DNA from: Chionis minor
Taxonomy: Eukaryota > Chordata > Aves > Charadriiformes > Chionididae
Direction of reading: 5' to 3'
DNA length: 64,000 nucleotides
Assembly: GCA_013398295.1 (NCBI GenBank)
Contig: VZSF01008499.1
Coordinates: 338,899-402,898 of the forward strand
Shown here piece after piece: positions 14,201 through 28,600 of the stretch. Below the pieces are notes generated by a model that was given only the letters and a program-made list of their open reading frames with translations, was not told where the DNA came from and did not search any database. The stretch's first letter is position 1. Each line of letters starts with the position of its first letter. The position numbers and the translations under genes were made by a program.

Positions 14201-16896
14201 GAGGCAACTAATGGAAAACAAATGCATGGCTCCAATGAGCCAGAGATGTAGAAAATGCCAATGAAGAGATTCTGGCAAGGCAAAGACGAGTTCAGAGCAG
14301 ACCATATACAAGCAACACTTCCTCTCCTCCTCCTCCCATTATGGGATGCAGCGGCAAGAATCGCCACACACACACTGCAACTCACAGCATTACTGTCCTG
14401 ATGCTTCATTTAAAATGAGAAAAAAAAAGAATGTGAAATAGGAACCACAAACTCAGCTGCTCAAACTTTATTTCCTCAGGAATGTGCACGTGCTTTATTT
14501 TTACTATCTCAATGTCCATCATGCAAAGTAATTGGCTAAGTTGCGGAGCACGCTAGGTTTGGCGTAAAGATCTCACACTTTTAATGAAAAGGGAGATGGT
14601 CTGGGCTTTTTGAGTGGAAGCTGTGCTATTATGGACATTAGCCGTGGCCAGCTGTGTCTTGGGGTTTCACTGGAGCCAGAACTGACCTTATGAGAATCCA
14701 AAGGCACCGGGATTCCAGTGCTGAAGATATGCTGCTCCAGAAGAACCGGTGCAAGTCCTACATGGTGCCCATCAGTGGCACTTTGGAATTTGGTGGCCAC
14801 AGCCTGTCACTCCCAAGAGTCTGGTGGAGCTCTAGTCCCCAGCCAAGTTTGGCAGCGCAGGCCAAAGCGGTGGCCTGGCTGGACCTGGCATGTCTTTTAT
14901 TTGGCCTACTGCCCCTTTCCCAGAGGGGAGAGGGAATGGATGATCAGGCAGCAAACAGCCCAAACAGCTGGGCACATTTCCAAATAGTTGACACTGCACT
15001 GCCAAAGATCCTGGGGACAAGTGACAGCAACAAAGGGAGACAAGAGGTGGGACACATGGAGCAACACAGGTGGGCTCTACCTCTGTACCTATGAGGAAAC
15101 CTCCAAACTGGAACACAGCCCCCAGGGCTGATAGGGTTAGACCACCCTCAGCCCTATGGGGAAAAAAATAATCTTTGAATAGCAAAAATATTTCAACGCT
15201 AGCATCTTGGACCAGCAGCCTCAGTGCAAACCATCCTAGCAACCACCAAAGATAATGCAATTTGTAAGGAACGAGCTTTGCACATAACTATAGTCATACA
15301 GTCTCATAGTCATGGCTACAGGAGCAGGATCCCGTGGTGCTAAGCTTAAGTTACCACTCAGGCTGTACATTTGCTAGGGACAGTGGTCGCTGTAGTGGCA
15401 GTGAGCAAAGCCAGCTACATTTTATATTCAGCCGTAGAGTTTCTTTTCCCTGAACTGCGTTGATCTCACCAAACAAAATTTATAAACCCAGCGGAGTGAA
15501 TCAGCAATGCTGACCAGTCCCATTTCAAGGGCAAAAAACCCTACATCAAACTCCCTGGAAGAAAGTATATGAAAATGCCAACTCCACACTCAATGCTCGT
15601 TGTGGCAAATGATAGATCACAAACATTATTTTTATTGTTGCGATGCTTTCAGACAGGAGCAACAGTCAGTAAGGCACTTTTAAAGTTCACATTCCTAGGA
15701 ACTCCACAGAGAATATTAGAAGCTATGACCCTATAAACACAGCTCCAGTGTTTCCAGCAGGTGATCCCTTTCTCATTCTAAGCGCCAAAGGATAAAAAAG
15801 AAAACCATTCCTTCTTTTCTTGTAATATGCTTACCTCCTCGATGGTCTCTGGTGTATAGGAGGGGAAAAAACAGATTATCTTTTTATTCTGCTGACAAAC
15901 AAACAAGAGAGAAATGGGTTTTGGGCACAACAGAAGGAATGGGCAGAGCTCTGGGTTGGGAGGAGATGGTCACGGCTGGGCTTCTGCCCATCAATTCCCA
16001 CCCCCCTGGAAGGGACAGGCTGAGGAAGGGAGAAGATATGGCATGCCCAGGAGGGAGGAAAACAGAATCTCACTGTGCTGCAGTGTCCTAATCAGCCTCG
16101 GCACAGGGGGAAATTACAGCAGCCTAAGGAAATCTGAAAGCACTGAAAATTAGTTTTAAAAGCTGAGACATCAAATGCATTTTTGCAAAGGGCTTATCTG
16201 AGCGTATCTACTTTATGTCTGCTTATGATAAAAAGTGAAGCTAATACTTTTTAATCTTTCCCAGCTAAAGTCTCAGGGAACATTACTTTTACTCTCTTAT
16301 GCTTAATATTAATTTTGTTTTCCTTCTACTGAGGGAGAAAAGTGACTTTACATGAACTGCATGTGAGAATGTGCAGGAAAACCTTTCAACAAAAACCATG
16401 GGAGAAAGAAGATGAAAGAGTATGAGGTTTCCCGTTCTTGGCAAAGCATGTTGTCCATATGGGAAGATTTCTAAATTACACCACATATTACTTCGGCCCT
16501 GTCTACACCAGAGAAATGTACCACGTTAAAAAAAATGTGTGGACTGATGTGTCTTAAAACTAGGACAGTGTGAAAACACAGTATTGCCCTGAGGTATGAA
16601 TGACAACAGCTGTATAGTTTTAAAATGTGCTGGCTCCTGGTGGTTAACTGTAAGGTGTCTGCCACAAATGATCCCTGGTTTTGTTTTTCACATTCAACGT
16701 GCCTCTCTCCATGGCTATCAATTATCATCATAGTCATTTCAAATGAACTGCTTGGGTACAAACAAGGTGTAAGGAATACCTTTACACAACAGCACCTGGG
16801 CGTTTACACTCTGGCCGTCCATTGCCCACACACCCACCCCACCCCACCACTCCTTCTGCTTTCTCTTTGAACAGATCATCATCATTCAGGCTTTTC

Positions 16897-16950
16897 ATTT
16901 TGGTGGGGTTTTTGGTTTTGTTTTTTGTTTGTTTGTTCTGGGGTTTTTTT
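16897..16950. repeat. G/T-rich low-complexity tract
   Basis: Runs of T interrupted by GG, GGGG and GTTT units. Low-complexity sequence of unknown origin. Confidence 0.6.
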
Positions 16951-19900
16951 AAGGCACATGTGGAGATGCAATATACTGAGGAACAGAAAGTTCTCCCATT
17001 TCCTCACTGTGACCATTATGGATAGTGGCTTCTTGTCTGTGATTTTTTAAATAGCACAAGATACCATGCTGTGGTAAGTCTTACATGTCCCGGGATATTC
17101 CCAAGGACACAATTTTAAGACAGGTTAGAAGTTCTGTCCACAGTTTTAAGACCTGTATTACCTGCAATACTAGATCTCTTTACTACAGTATTCATAGCAA
17201 CTCTTTCTGGGGTTTAAGAAATTAAGAACAGTAAAGAGCACTATGTGAAACACTCAGAGAGAAGCTAGACATTTTGCCATCACAAGGACGACAGCCTTTC
17301 ACTAGCATATAGATTTTGGCAGTCCTCCACATCTTTCCCTGCTCAGCCTCACCAATACAAAGCATTTGCCAGGCCAGCCTCAACTTGTCCTAGAGTAAGC
17401 TGAGGCTAACAAACTGTTACTGAGCATGATGCTGAGCAGAACAGGAGGTGAAAGAGAAAAAGCCCACAGACATGATTTACTTGAACATCTTTCTCACTTT
17501 GGTTTAGGTTTCCTTGGTGTGTCTCTCATTCAGTCTTAGGCTTTACCACTTGCCTTTGTTCTGCCAAGAATGTGAAAATTGTTGTCAGATTTTGTTATTA
17601 AAACCAGTGTGGGGCGTTGCTAGCAACAACCAGAGCATTTTATACAGTGTGCTGTATCACTAGAAGGATCACTCAAGAAAAATCAAGTCGGGTGAGAAGA
17701 ACTGGGAGGATGGAGGGAGAGCAGCCATCTGTCAACATCAGGATGCCTACCAGGAGAGAAAATAAGATTTTATCCAGCCAGTATTTTCCCATCTCCAAGA
17801 ACAAGTTCTCACCACAAAATGCTCCCACCGCATAGTTCAGTCACCATGTTTGAGGCAGCGAGGCAGAGCCTCGGGGGGACCTGGAAGAGCAATCCATAGC
17901 GCTGCACACTGCGCCTGGACAACGTGAAGCTCTCCAGAACAGCTGGGGATCTCGCAGGCTCCATGGGGATGCTGTTGATGGAAGGAGGCCAGGACAATTT
18001 CGGGGGAAAGGAAGAAAAGGAGTTACCACGTCATAATTAATCAGGCTGGAGATACAGGCTAGAGATAGCTTCCAATTTCTTAGCAGTGTTTTCCCCATTA
18101 AGGCTACAGTTGCCTTAAGAAAAAAAAATAAAATCAAGGAGAAACCAAAATCTGTGTGAGCGCACTACTTTTAAAAAATGCACTGCTATAGACTGAGGGC
18201 TGTGTTACTGGAAACCATGGGGACGTTTTCTTCAGGGTTTGAAACACACCATGCCATTTTAAGCATAGCTGGAGAAAAACTGCATCATTGGCCTGGCAAT
18301 CACGAGTACCAACACCACTAAGAAACAGGGGAACACCACAAGTGGTTTTCTTTCCCCCCCAGGTAACTAAAGGACATTTACAATGTCACTTACAAATTAA
18401 AAAGACTGGTTTGCCCAGGAAGAGAAGTACACTGCATTTTACCACATTCATTTTAATTAGCAGCAAACATTTTTATCTATAATTCCACTTAGCTACCACA
18501 ATGAGTTTGACTCGCTAGTTACTTTTGAATTTCCTGTTAAACATTGGTTTAGAGCAACATGGAATAATAAAACTCATTCATTGTGATTTTCAGTTCCAGA
18601 ATAGAACAAAGCCATTAACAGAACTGATCAATTCCAGTAGGTTTGCATTGCCAAGCGTTCTTTGAAAGCAGCATGTTCATTACCATGTCACATGGGAAGA
18701 AACGAAATTGAATGAGCAGGAAAGAATTAATATACTTACAGGACATGAAATTTGACTCATCTGGCAGCTGAAGCCATGTTCAAATTTTTGTATGGAATTC
18801 TTCTATTCATACTCTATATTGCTGCTTTATTGAGAGCAGATCTCTATTTGTCAATGCAGGAAGCTTGCTTGTCAAGGGGATTTACTTGGAAATAGTTAAG
18901 TCATGTTAAGATTCGCGGTGTCTTTTCCTAGACAAAAAAAATATGCTGTTGGATGTGGCACAAAAGTTTTTCTGATTGCACGAGCTACACCCTTATTTGT
19001 CACGTGGTAGTCTCCCAACAGCAATGCATCCTGTCAGCTTGATACTGTGGCTATAAACTCACGTCTCATTCTAACCATGCGCCTGTCAGAAAGAAGCAAA
19101 CTCAGTGTTGTAAGGTAATCCTTACATTCAATCAATTGTAAAATCAGCCTCGCTATCTTTTTAAGCTACCCACAACACAAATTTTGGCTTCGCTCTTCAC
19201 ACTTTACTCTTAAGCCTTGTTTAGAATTCTACTTGCAAGCACTTCCTCCAGTAAAAATCCCACTGCAGCAGCAAAACCCTCCAGACTCCTCACTCTGCCT
19301 TGCTCTGCACTTCTTCACGTGTCAAAGAGGTTTCTGAAGTACCTCGAGTTCTACTTCAGAGCATGAGAGTACCAGAACATGGAGACACGTGCAATGCCAG
19401 CACTTCTCAGAAATGCCTTTATAGGTCGCTATAAGGGATATAGCGTCAGGATGCCCGCATTCTCATCGTCACCATCCCCTGCCCCCCGCATCGGCGCTAT
19501 TCTCTCCTGTTCCTGCCTTTACACCCATACAGCACTCATCTAATCCAGAAATGCCTCCTCTACTCCAGTCTGCCAGGTAAATGTAGCATGTTTTTGAATA
19601 TTTCCTTTCAGATGTCATAGCTCTGGCCTTTTCTAATCTCAGTTTTTCTACTGTCCTTTTTCACCTCCCTAAGAGATTTCAGTTAATCACAGCTCTTTCC
19701 TACCTGGTCCCTAGGAAGCCTCTCTCTTCTCTAGGTGCAGCCCTTGCTATTCATCACTCATACTGATGCTGCATGGACCCTCCCTTGCTCTGGGGGGCTT
19801 AACCCTTCAGCCTGCCTCTTAGCAATGCATCAGGTGGAAAACAAAACAAAACAAACAAAAAAACCAAAAGAACAAAAAGAGACATTTGCAGCATCCAAAA

Positions 19901-21609
19901 CCCCCAGAGGTGTTACTGCAGCAGAAAGGGTCAAAGCAAAGTGTCCTGCAAGGACACTCTCCCCAAAAATAAAGCAGAAAGGCTGCAAAACATGTTGGCA
20001 GAAACAAGCATTTCACCCACATTACCTGCACTTCTCAAACACAAGCGCAAAGCATGGGGGTTTTTGAAGAAAGAAAAAACCCAGCACAATACAGTTTTCC
20101 CAAGCCTGTGCAAACTTAATATTTCTTATTTTCAACCGTAGTCTTCTTGTCAGTGATTACAATCTTCCTTACTTGGAGACAAGCATTTAGCTCAATTATT
20201 GTTTGTACTGTTGAGGTCTAGTTTGCAGGCAAGCGCCCCAATTAATCCATGCTTTAGATACACATTTGGGGCTTGTGTACTCATTATATTCTAAACAAAA
20301 ACCCTACAGAAAGCCTAACAAAAGCATGGTGACAACGTGCACCTGAAGGAAGTTAATGTGTTATCGACGTAGAGGTTTACAACTACACATTACAAAACTG
20401 AAACTACTACATAGTTTCAATACAAGCAGCACTGGGAAAACAGTAACACCGAAGGGTTGATCCCTCGAGTCAAAATCTTTAAAAATATTTTCAATAGAAC
20501 ATTTGGAAAAAAAACCCAAGTCCACATCCAGAAACTCCACAGTTCCCATCTAAAGCAAACCCTATAGATTTTGCATGCATCTTATCTGACTGCTGCTTTA
20601 CTGCAATTAGTAGAACGCACACTAATTAAGGCGAAAATTATCTTGGTTAGATTTGGCCCTTATGCTGGAAAGCCTCTCAAGTAATTTGCAACATGAAAAT
20701 TTGTGAATGCTTATGCTGATATTTTTCAAGTTACTGACACATCCTAGATGAAATTACAATACTGAATGACTCCTGATCATTTTTTTTTTCCTAAGATAAG
20801 GAAGCATAGGAAAAACACATGTGAAAAAGTGTTCATAGAAGCAATTACCAGTCCTGCAGTCAGAGCTTACTTAAAGAAACTTACTGAAAATCAAAACAAG
20901 AAATGCAGATTCCCCTCCGTGCATCAAAATTCTTGGAAGGATCATCTTTAGACAGGGATGGCTGTTCCTTTTTCATCCAACTTTTCTGCCAGTTTTCAGC
21001 AAGCTTCTGACCTACTAAGAACGGAACTAAATTCATAAGGCTTCAAGATACAAAATTCACAAAACTGGTTCTTAGCTGCTGCCATTAAAGAAGCATCAGA
21101 TGGTGTCTCTGAAAGTCACAAGCTCTACCTAAATGACGACCAGTGAAATCTGTAGTTCCCTCTCCGACAAGTTTTTGAACTGCAGACAAAAACCAAGTCG
21201 AAAAAGCTCCTCTCTCTTCATGCAGCCTTCAAGCTCTTTTCAGCGCAAGACTTGTTTGCTTTCAAAGGAATGAAGTGATTCAGCAACTGCACATTCTGCT
21301 TATGGAACTGCTTCCATAGAAAGTCATATTTATGCTAGTTTCAAGTCCCGCTAACCTAGTCTCAATTTTACAGAACAAAATTGCAGGTTGACCTTTTTCA
21401 GCTGATCAGGCTTACTAGCATTCATTAATTTCCAAATTCTCACCATTTTCTTAGGCGGACTAATGAAAATTTAGAAGCCTCATCTAAAAAAGAATGCATC
21501 TTGCACACAGAAAAAATGCACCTCGTGTGAATACTTAGATACATGGTGTGCCATACTAAGAGTTTTTCCAACTCTCTTGAGGGAAAAACCAAAACAAAAC
21601 ACCCTACGA

Positions 21610-22145
21610 TGACGGGTTGACCCTGGCTGGATGCCAGGTGCCCACCAAGCCACTCTATCACTCACCTCCTCAGCAGGACAGGGTGGAGGTAAGAAAGTAA
21701 GATGGAAACAACTCATGGGTCAAGATAAAGGCAGTTTAATAATGCAAAAGCTGCGCATGGAAGCAAAGGAAAACAAAGTATTTATTCTCTTCTTCCTGTC
21801 AGCAAACAGTCCAGCCAGTTCCCAGGAAGTATGGCTAGCAGTTGCTCCAAAGACAAACGTCACTAACGAACGCCCCACCTTCTCCTCCTTTCTCTTAGCT
21901 TTTATTGCTGAGCAGATGTCATATGGCATGGCATATCCCTTTGGCCAGTTTGGGCCAGCTCTCCTGGCTGTGTCCGTCCCGCCCCAGCCTCTTGCCCTCT
22001 CCCAGTCTAGCAGTCCCCAGTTGGGAGAGACGGCCATCCGTGGGGGTGTTGGCAACACCCTTCTAGCCAACAATACAAAGCACAGCACTACAGGGGCTGC
22101 TACAGGGAAAATAAACTGCATCTCAGCCAGACCCAATTAACCCAC
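21610..22145 (-). mobile_element. Solo LTR of an avian endogenous retrovirus
   Basis: Read on the minus strand, this roughly 535-bp block resembles an LTR that is abundant in bird genomes. Recognisable parts are a start shortly before a GGTCTGGCTGAGATGCAG-like segment near 22120-22140, a central GGGATATGCCATGCCATATGAC-type segment near 21915-21940, an AATAAA at 21901-21906 that could act as TATA-like or polyadenylation signal, and a terminus with GGTCAACCC near 21612-21620 ending in CA. No gag, pol or env reading frame lies beside it, so it looks like the product of recombination between two LTRs. The 169-codon plus-strand frame and 138-codon minus-strand frame across it are by-products. I could not find clear target-site duplications, so the ends are approximate. 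The family assignment is from memory of the repeat type. Confidence 0.7.
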
Positions 22146-25100
22146 TGAGTGAAATACCTGGACTTCAAAAAAATCAATGATAAAACTCCCATTGATTTCA
22201 TTCTGATCAAGTTTTTGTGGCATGGACAGATATATCCCTTTAATTTGCTCCCAGTAAGACATACCAAAATTAGTTTAAGCTTTTTTCCCCACCCACACAG
22301 CTCCCATCCAGAACCTGTCCTAAGCCTCATACTTAACTTCAGAGAGGTTTCAATGGTTTTTTTGGTTGTTTGTTTGGGGTTTGGTTTTTCCCCCCCCAAA
22401 CATGTTAGAGAAAATTCATGAACAATTCTTCATTTGTTTTGCTAATCCCTTCAGGCCAATAGGAAGCTCTTCATAAACCAGACATCAGTACTTTCGCCAA
22501 TACAGCTGATCTGCAAAAGTATTTGTTAATGCAGTATGGGAAACAGTCATCCATTTTAATCCTAAATTACTTTCAATACATAGTTATTTTTTGTTCTTAC
22601 TACAAAACCCGAAATGGAAAAAGAAGATGTGAAATCATATTGTACTGAAGGTTTTATTGATGGCTAAATTGCTGTCACTGAAGTCAGGTGTTAACGCTTT
22701 TAATTCTTGTAACAGGACTAAAAAGAAACTGGTTACTAAAGATTTACCCTTATAAGCCTTTAAGTTGCCAAAGACATACTGTTCTGCACAACTTTTATGC
22801 TGCCAACAAATGAGAGCATTCTAGCTGCATAGCTGACATTGTATGCTTTTGTATACAGCAAAGAGCGATGTTAAAATTTATTACTTTTACCAGTAACATT
22901 TTTCTGAATTATGTTACAAACAAAACTCATTTTCTTACTTCTTTGCAATTATGTACAATATAAAACAAACCCCAAGGATTGTGGTAGAAATGTGTATGAG
23001 TTGATCATCTACAAAAGAAAACATCAAAATTTTTGAAATAAATGACAATAATTATCTTCTGAGATCAGACTCCCATTCAAGATCACTTCAACTGACACCG
23101 CAGTGTGACACTTGCCACAAGCATGAAAAATACATCCAACGGACCCGATCCACCTGTTTTGCTTCACCCTATGACTTGTACAAATCTAATGTCACGGTGT
23201 ATCCTACACCATCAGATCTACGTGTATCACAACTCACCATCTAGGCTCACTTTGCACTAGAGAAGCACTTAAATGAAATCTGGTAATCCTGATATGTCTT
23301 AAATAATACCCATAGAAGCATATGTGATGATATTCACATTACTGTCAAGTGGAAGAAAACAAACTACTGGGAAGGAAATGAACATGCAAACCAAATGTTA
23401 AAGAATATAATTTAAAAAAAAGAAAAATCACACTTAGAACTGGGACAGCATATTATGAAGCCAAAAAGGAGAAGGATTATTCCAAATAATAGTGCGTAGC
23501 CTTTATTTGCAAACCAAATCTTTACTCGGGGCACAAAAAGAATGCCCTGGCAAGAACTGCCCCATGCTATCAGCAGATTCCTGCTGAAGTCTAGGGACGC
23601 ATCACAGGTCCTGCAGGAGACTTTCTAATCTCTCTTCAAAGCAATAAAGAGTGGAATAAACACAGTTTCTAAAGGAAGTGCCAGTAGAGAGAAGACATGC
23701 TAGAACTGTGAGCCAAAACCTCTCATCTCCCCTTCCCGATTCCAAATCATCAGAAGTAGACACTTCTAAAAAAACCAAAAAACCACACAAAACAAAAAAC
23801 CCCAAATCAAAAAAACCCCAAACCCTCCACAAACAAGAAAACAAACCACAAAAAAAACCTACCCCATTTTTCAAGTAAGTTATTCCTCTCCACTCTGGTT
23901 TCCTACAGAGGATTTCACTGTAAGACTGTAAGCAGTAAAATTCTGTGTAACACCAATGCTTCATTGATTTCTGGAATGAAGCATTAGCAGCAGTATAAAA
24001 TACACATAAGCCACAACCTGTATTTTTCCCTGTTACGTTACTTAAAATGAAAACAGATGTAATAAAGATGTAGAAGAATTCAAATTATCATCCAAATAGA
24101 AGATGTGTAATCCAACTTGCAAATACCAAATACTCCTATCCCTTTTTTGTGAAGATGCTTCAGACAACATCTGTCAACCAAAATTCAGTTATTTATGCAG
24201 AATGGACATTAAAAGGACATTGTCAAACATTCCAATTATAAATACAAGACCTCCTGTGCATCATAAAAGACAAGACGAAAATTCTTATAATATAAACAAC
24301 GCTTAGTTTTACTAGCTTTTTGTAAGTTACATTGCAAGCAACTGTCATTTCTCTAACATAAATCCCAGATTTGAAAGAAGTCGGACTGGCACAGAATAGA
24401 AACAGTTATTGTGAGTGAACCACTTACTATCAATGCTGTGGCCACAGAAATAAAAAAATCACAGCATCTACCCAGCACGAAACTTGCCACTGCAGCTATT
24501 AACACCACTAGCAAAGTTGCCAACAGCTGGTCTCATGACTTAACTCTTTTCTCCTCCCCACCCCACCCTGTGAAGAGAAAGTGTTTTACGGCAGCAGACA
24601 TCACAGATAGGCTGTAGAGAGAAGGAGGCTTAGTGTTTACTGCGTGTTATGCAACTGTAAACACAATGAAAGATTTGTCTCTTCAGGAGTACAAATTATC
24701 TTTCAGTAATTTTTTTAAATTAATTTAAATTCCTTCATAAGATCATGGGGACACAGCAACATGTAAAAGGAAGGCTGGAATGACTTAACAGCTTTTTCTC
24801 TTAGAGCTCAGTTCTAAAAGTTGCGTGTACTCTAACGTCATACATGCTTTGCATAACTGGAAAAAACAAAGAGGTGATTTACAAAGAAAGTCAACTGGTC
24901 CTAACCTTGTGAACAATGTGGTTTGACAGTGGTCCTTGCTATAGAAGGTCCACTCTGAAGCAAACTGAGTGAAGATGAGCAGTTGCATATGAAAGCTTTC
25001 CTAGGGAAAAAAACACTTTGACGATCCATTACATTCAGTAACACAGCACTGGCAATGCTCACTTGGCTGTGTTTATAAAGTAAACTACATTATTATTATT

Positions 25101-25476
25101 ATATTGTCCTGCTTATTTCTTCATTATTCTATTACTCTGTAATTTAGTATATATACTGTCCCATTACAGTATATACTTAACATACATACAGTAAACAATA
25201 CTGGTCTAAAAAATGCAGTGTCACTCAACAAATTTCCAGTAGATGGCTTCTACACATAAATTTGCAGTTAACTCTTGGAGTCAAGCAAGGGTCTTTCAGA
25301 AAGTCTGGCTCAAAACATTTTTAGACTTACACTCAATAGATTCATATAAAAAAAAGTAACCACCTGCATGTCTATCTTTTTCATGAACTATACATGCTCC
25401 ACAAAGAGAAATTCAACAGCTGCAACTGGTTTGCTGGGATCACACCAAAAAAAGACAAAAGGAAAGAGAAATAAAA
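22146..25476. other. Spacer downstream of PLRG1, no gene recognised
   Basis: AT-rich DNA between the solo LTR and the PLRG1 polyadenylation signal. It contains an A/C-rich low-complexity tract at 23768-23866 and a short ATT repeat near 25090. No exon or repeat family is recognisable. Confidence 0.6.
23768..23866. repeat. A/C-rich low-complexity tract
   Basis: About 100 bases made almost only of A and C, with repeated AAAACC and CCAAA units. It makes two shadow frames (Lys/Pro-rich on the plus strand, Phe/Gly/Leu-rich on the minus strand) that are not genes. Confidence 0.7.
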
Positions 25477-25482
25477 TTTATT
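25477..25482 (-). terminator. PLRG1: PLRG1 polyadenylation signal AATAAA
   Basis: Canonical AATAAA on the minus strand 126 bases past the PLRG1 stop codon (25608-25610). It is the first such hexamer downstream and gives a 3' UTR of roughly 150 bases. Confidence 0.7.
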
Positions 25483-25607
25483 ATAAAACATGTTGAAATA
25501 GCAATGACTTAGCTGACTTCCTGCTCTGCTGTTCTAGGCAGAACAAAATGTGACTAAATGCTCTCGTGAAAGCCAAAATAAAACTACAGAATAAGTATGT
25601 TGCTGCA

Positions 25608-25667
25608 CTAAAATCGCTTTCTCTTGATAATTTCTGGTTTCCAGCTGACAGGATGAGTTTCTTCAGT
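25608..25667 (-). CDS. PLRG1: PLRG1 exon 15 (C-terminal tail)
   Basis: Acceptor AG at 25669-25668. It encodes [19 protein letters not shown] and TAG at 25610-25608. The basic C-terminus is a known hallmark of the protein. Confidence 0.96.
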   Translation of the reverse strand, partial: TEETHPVSWKPEIIKRKRF

Positions 25668-28600
25668 CTAAAGGGAAAAAGAGAAAAACCTTGTAAGGAT
25701 TATTTTCAACTTGAAATTTACCAGTAATTAGGGTTTAATTTAAAATACTATTCACATAGTAGATACACTCTATTTCATATGTAACATTTTTTACCTAATG
25801 TACTATGTAATTAATTTAACCAAATGAAATTTTATATCACCCCACTGTCTGAAGTACATGACAAGATTTGTTCTGGATTTATTCCCCACCGCTGTCTCTC
25901 TAAACTGTATCATAAAGAACTTTTGCAAAAGAGTTGATGGAACTTAAGACTTATTTGTACTACAGCATATAATAAGAAATTATGAGTGCAGAAAGTAGCT
26001 GCTGTCCTGTTAACATTATTACATACACGTTGCTTTCAAATGTTAATAAAATGTATTACACGGCTCTGTGCACATCCCTTATTGATATGTGTAACATTTG
26101 TTTGAAATCTGTTGATTTCATGAAAATACGTTAAAAAGACACTTTGACATACCGCAGTATCATCTTCTTTGTACACTTTAATGGTTTTATCAGCTTCAGC
26201 AGTTAGCAATCTGCTTTCTGACTGGTCAAAAACACAAGCGAATATTCCTGATTCACTGTCCAAAGAGCCTGGCTGTACAGCTGCATGTACTCTCTGGAAA
26301 TTGTATCCAGTTCTCCAGTCCCAAAGATGCATAGTACCATTATCAGCTAAAACAGACAGACAAACATATTTAGTATTTTAACCAACTAATTTGTATCGAT
26401 TTTCTAAAAACGGTACCATGAACAACTAAATACACGAGGAATACATCAGCTATAACATTCATGTAGAATAGCTCAGTACACCCTACAGGGTTTCCCATTT
26501 TCTACTGGTTTCCCTCTTAGTTAAAGGCTGATGGAAGCTTCCTCAGAATTTCATCTAGTTTTGCATCAGATAGCCCAGAGAGATGACGTACTACATCACA
26601 AGGCAATTGCAGCAAGTTGCTCTGGAAGTAAAGGAAAGACTGGCATTCTGAATATCAAGCTCCCTGTTCAGCGTCTCCACTAAAATGGAACAAAGAAGTA
26701 TCATCCTCTCAAATAGATGACAGACATTAAGGAGTCTGTAATGGCACCCAGGCTTAAAGTTTGCAGAGGTTCCATTTCAAATACAGTTTCAACCACTGCC
26801 AGTATTACTGCTGCTGGCATCAGCTACAGCTTATTCACAGCAATCTGACCTCTGTACTCAGAAGGATGCTCTCAAAGCAGTTTTTCAGTTACAAAAAACA
26901 ACGCCCTCCCAAAGCATTATCAAGCCAAACCAGATCTACTAAAAATTCCTCCACAGCTGCCAGCTAGACAAGAACTACAAAAGTTTTGAGAAGGGTGCTT
27001 CCACAGTAAAATACTCTAAGTTAACCTCAACTCACTTTAATTCAGCATCAGCTTCTTTGAAGTTGCTGTAGATGGCATGAAGATGTAAAGGGTGGGTGGG
27101 AATCAACATCCATATTTTAGTTTTTGAAAAACTCACAAATAATATCACTGAAACGATAGGAGTTTTCATGCAGAGAAGAAAAAAGTTTTTCTAAAGCTTC
27201 AACTACTACTAACACAAGTGTCCTGCAAAGATATTCTAGAAGAGTCTTCAAAATAATACAGAATGAAATATGAGCCCAGTTCAGTATTTTGTAAAGTTCT
27301 CGTTCTCACTATGAATGCACCAGTTGTCAAATAGAGCTTTATACAACTTGTACAATTGACGTTCACTTTTATACATGTTTGAAAACAACCAAGGTAAGCT
27401 GACAGTATAATTAGCCATCTTCCAACTCCTGCTTAGGCCATTTCCATTTTACTCCACCTACATGGCCCACTGTCTCAAACAGGTCCAAGAGCACATGGGA
27501 CAAAAAGGGACTAAACAGATTTCACTCTTTCGACGTGCAGCGTAACTGCTAGCTTTTTTTTGTTATGGACTGGTTACAGATACAGAAATGCTCTTCCCAA
27601 GTATCTGCTTCTGCAAACTCATGGAAGCCATCTTCAACTATTTCATCACATGTGATACCGTGAATTCAGTTCCATCCTTGTTTACAACTATCCAAAAGAT
27701 TAGACAAGCAAAACCAAGAGGTGAAAACTCAGGCTCTGCAAGTTATGTGGAGCAGTATCGTCTAGCCTCTTAATTCACTTTCCTCTTGACTGCTAGAGCT
27801 CTCCCAGGACAATCTTATAATTAACCAACTGGTCTAGGACCTCAGAGATTTGGGTTTAACGGCCTGCTTTAATTCCGTCTTCCGATGCAATCTTGGACTG
27901 TTTTCTCTAGAGCTCAGCCCTCAAGCTGTAAAATTAGTACTTCCTTTTTCCACGCTATTTACTCATTTCCTGTTTATAACAGCATCTACATTAAAAACAC
28001 GCTTACCATCTCCCTACTATGTAGACACAATGCCTTAACAGAAAGATCTGATTTCAGCTGGGATTTCTACAAGCTACTTTCAAAAAAGCTTGTCACTAAA
28101 AAAAGGCCTATATATTTACTTTGTCTTATACAAACATAGAACTCATAGAAACATCACAGGCTATGGTTTTAGTAACCATACTTCCACCAAAATATTTTTA
28201 TTACAGTGCTTGGGTAACTAATATATAGAAAAATGCTACCTGCAATATGAAATAAATGTTTTTAGATGAAATTATTCCCAATCAGGTACAGTAAGCATTC
28301 AGGATTCTCCTCCTACCCCCACAACACAGATACATGAACACAAACTAGCAGTTCCCAGACTTTGGGGGCTCACAGACCACTAACAATACTCTACTGTATC
28401 CGATAATCATTAAATTCTTGAAGCACCTGAGTGAAAGAATTAAACTGAGGCGTCAGAATAGACACAAAATCTTCCCATAGGCACTGGAGCCAAGTGATTA
28501 ATTTCTTAATTTCAGAAGGCTTGAACATATACTATTGCTGAGTAAAGAGTCTTGATTCACAGAGCCAAATAAAGTTTGGAGATTAGCTATCAATTTGAAC

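Larger units (their letters stand above)
9131..21609. other. Intergenic, no gene recognised
   Basis: About 12.5 kb without a recognisable coding exon. It contains an AAC microsatellite near 11257, a block open on both strands at 14573-15260 that resembles no known protein, a G/T-rich tract near 16897 and an A/C-rich tract near 19838-19882. A solo LTR follows on the right. Confidence 0.6.

Noticed and set aside
21631..22140. Plus-strand open frame of 169 codons
   Set aside because: It runs antisense across the solo LTR and is a by-product of repeat sequence.
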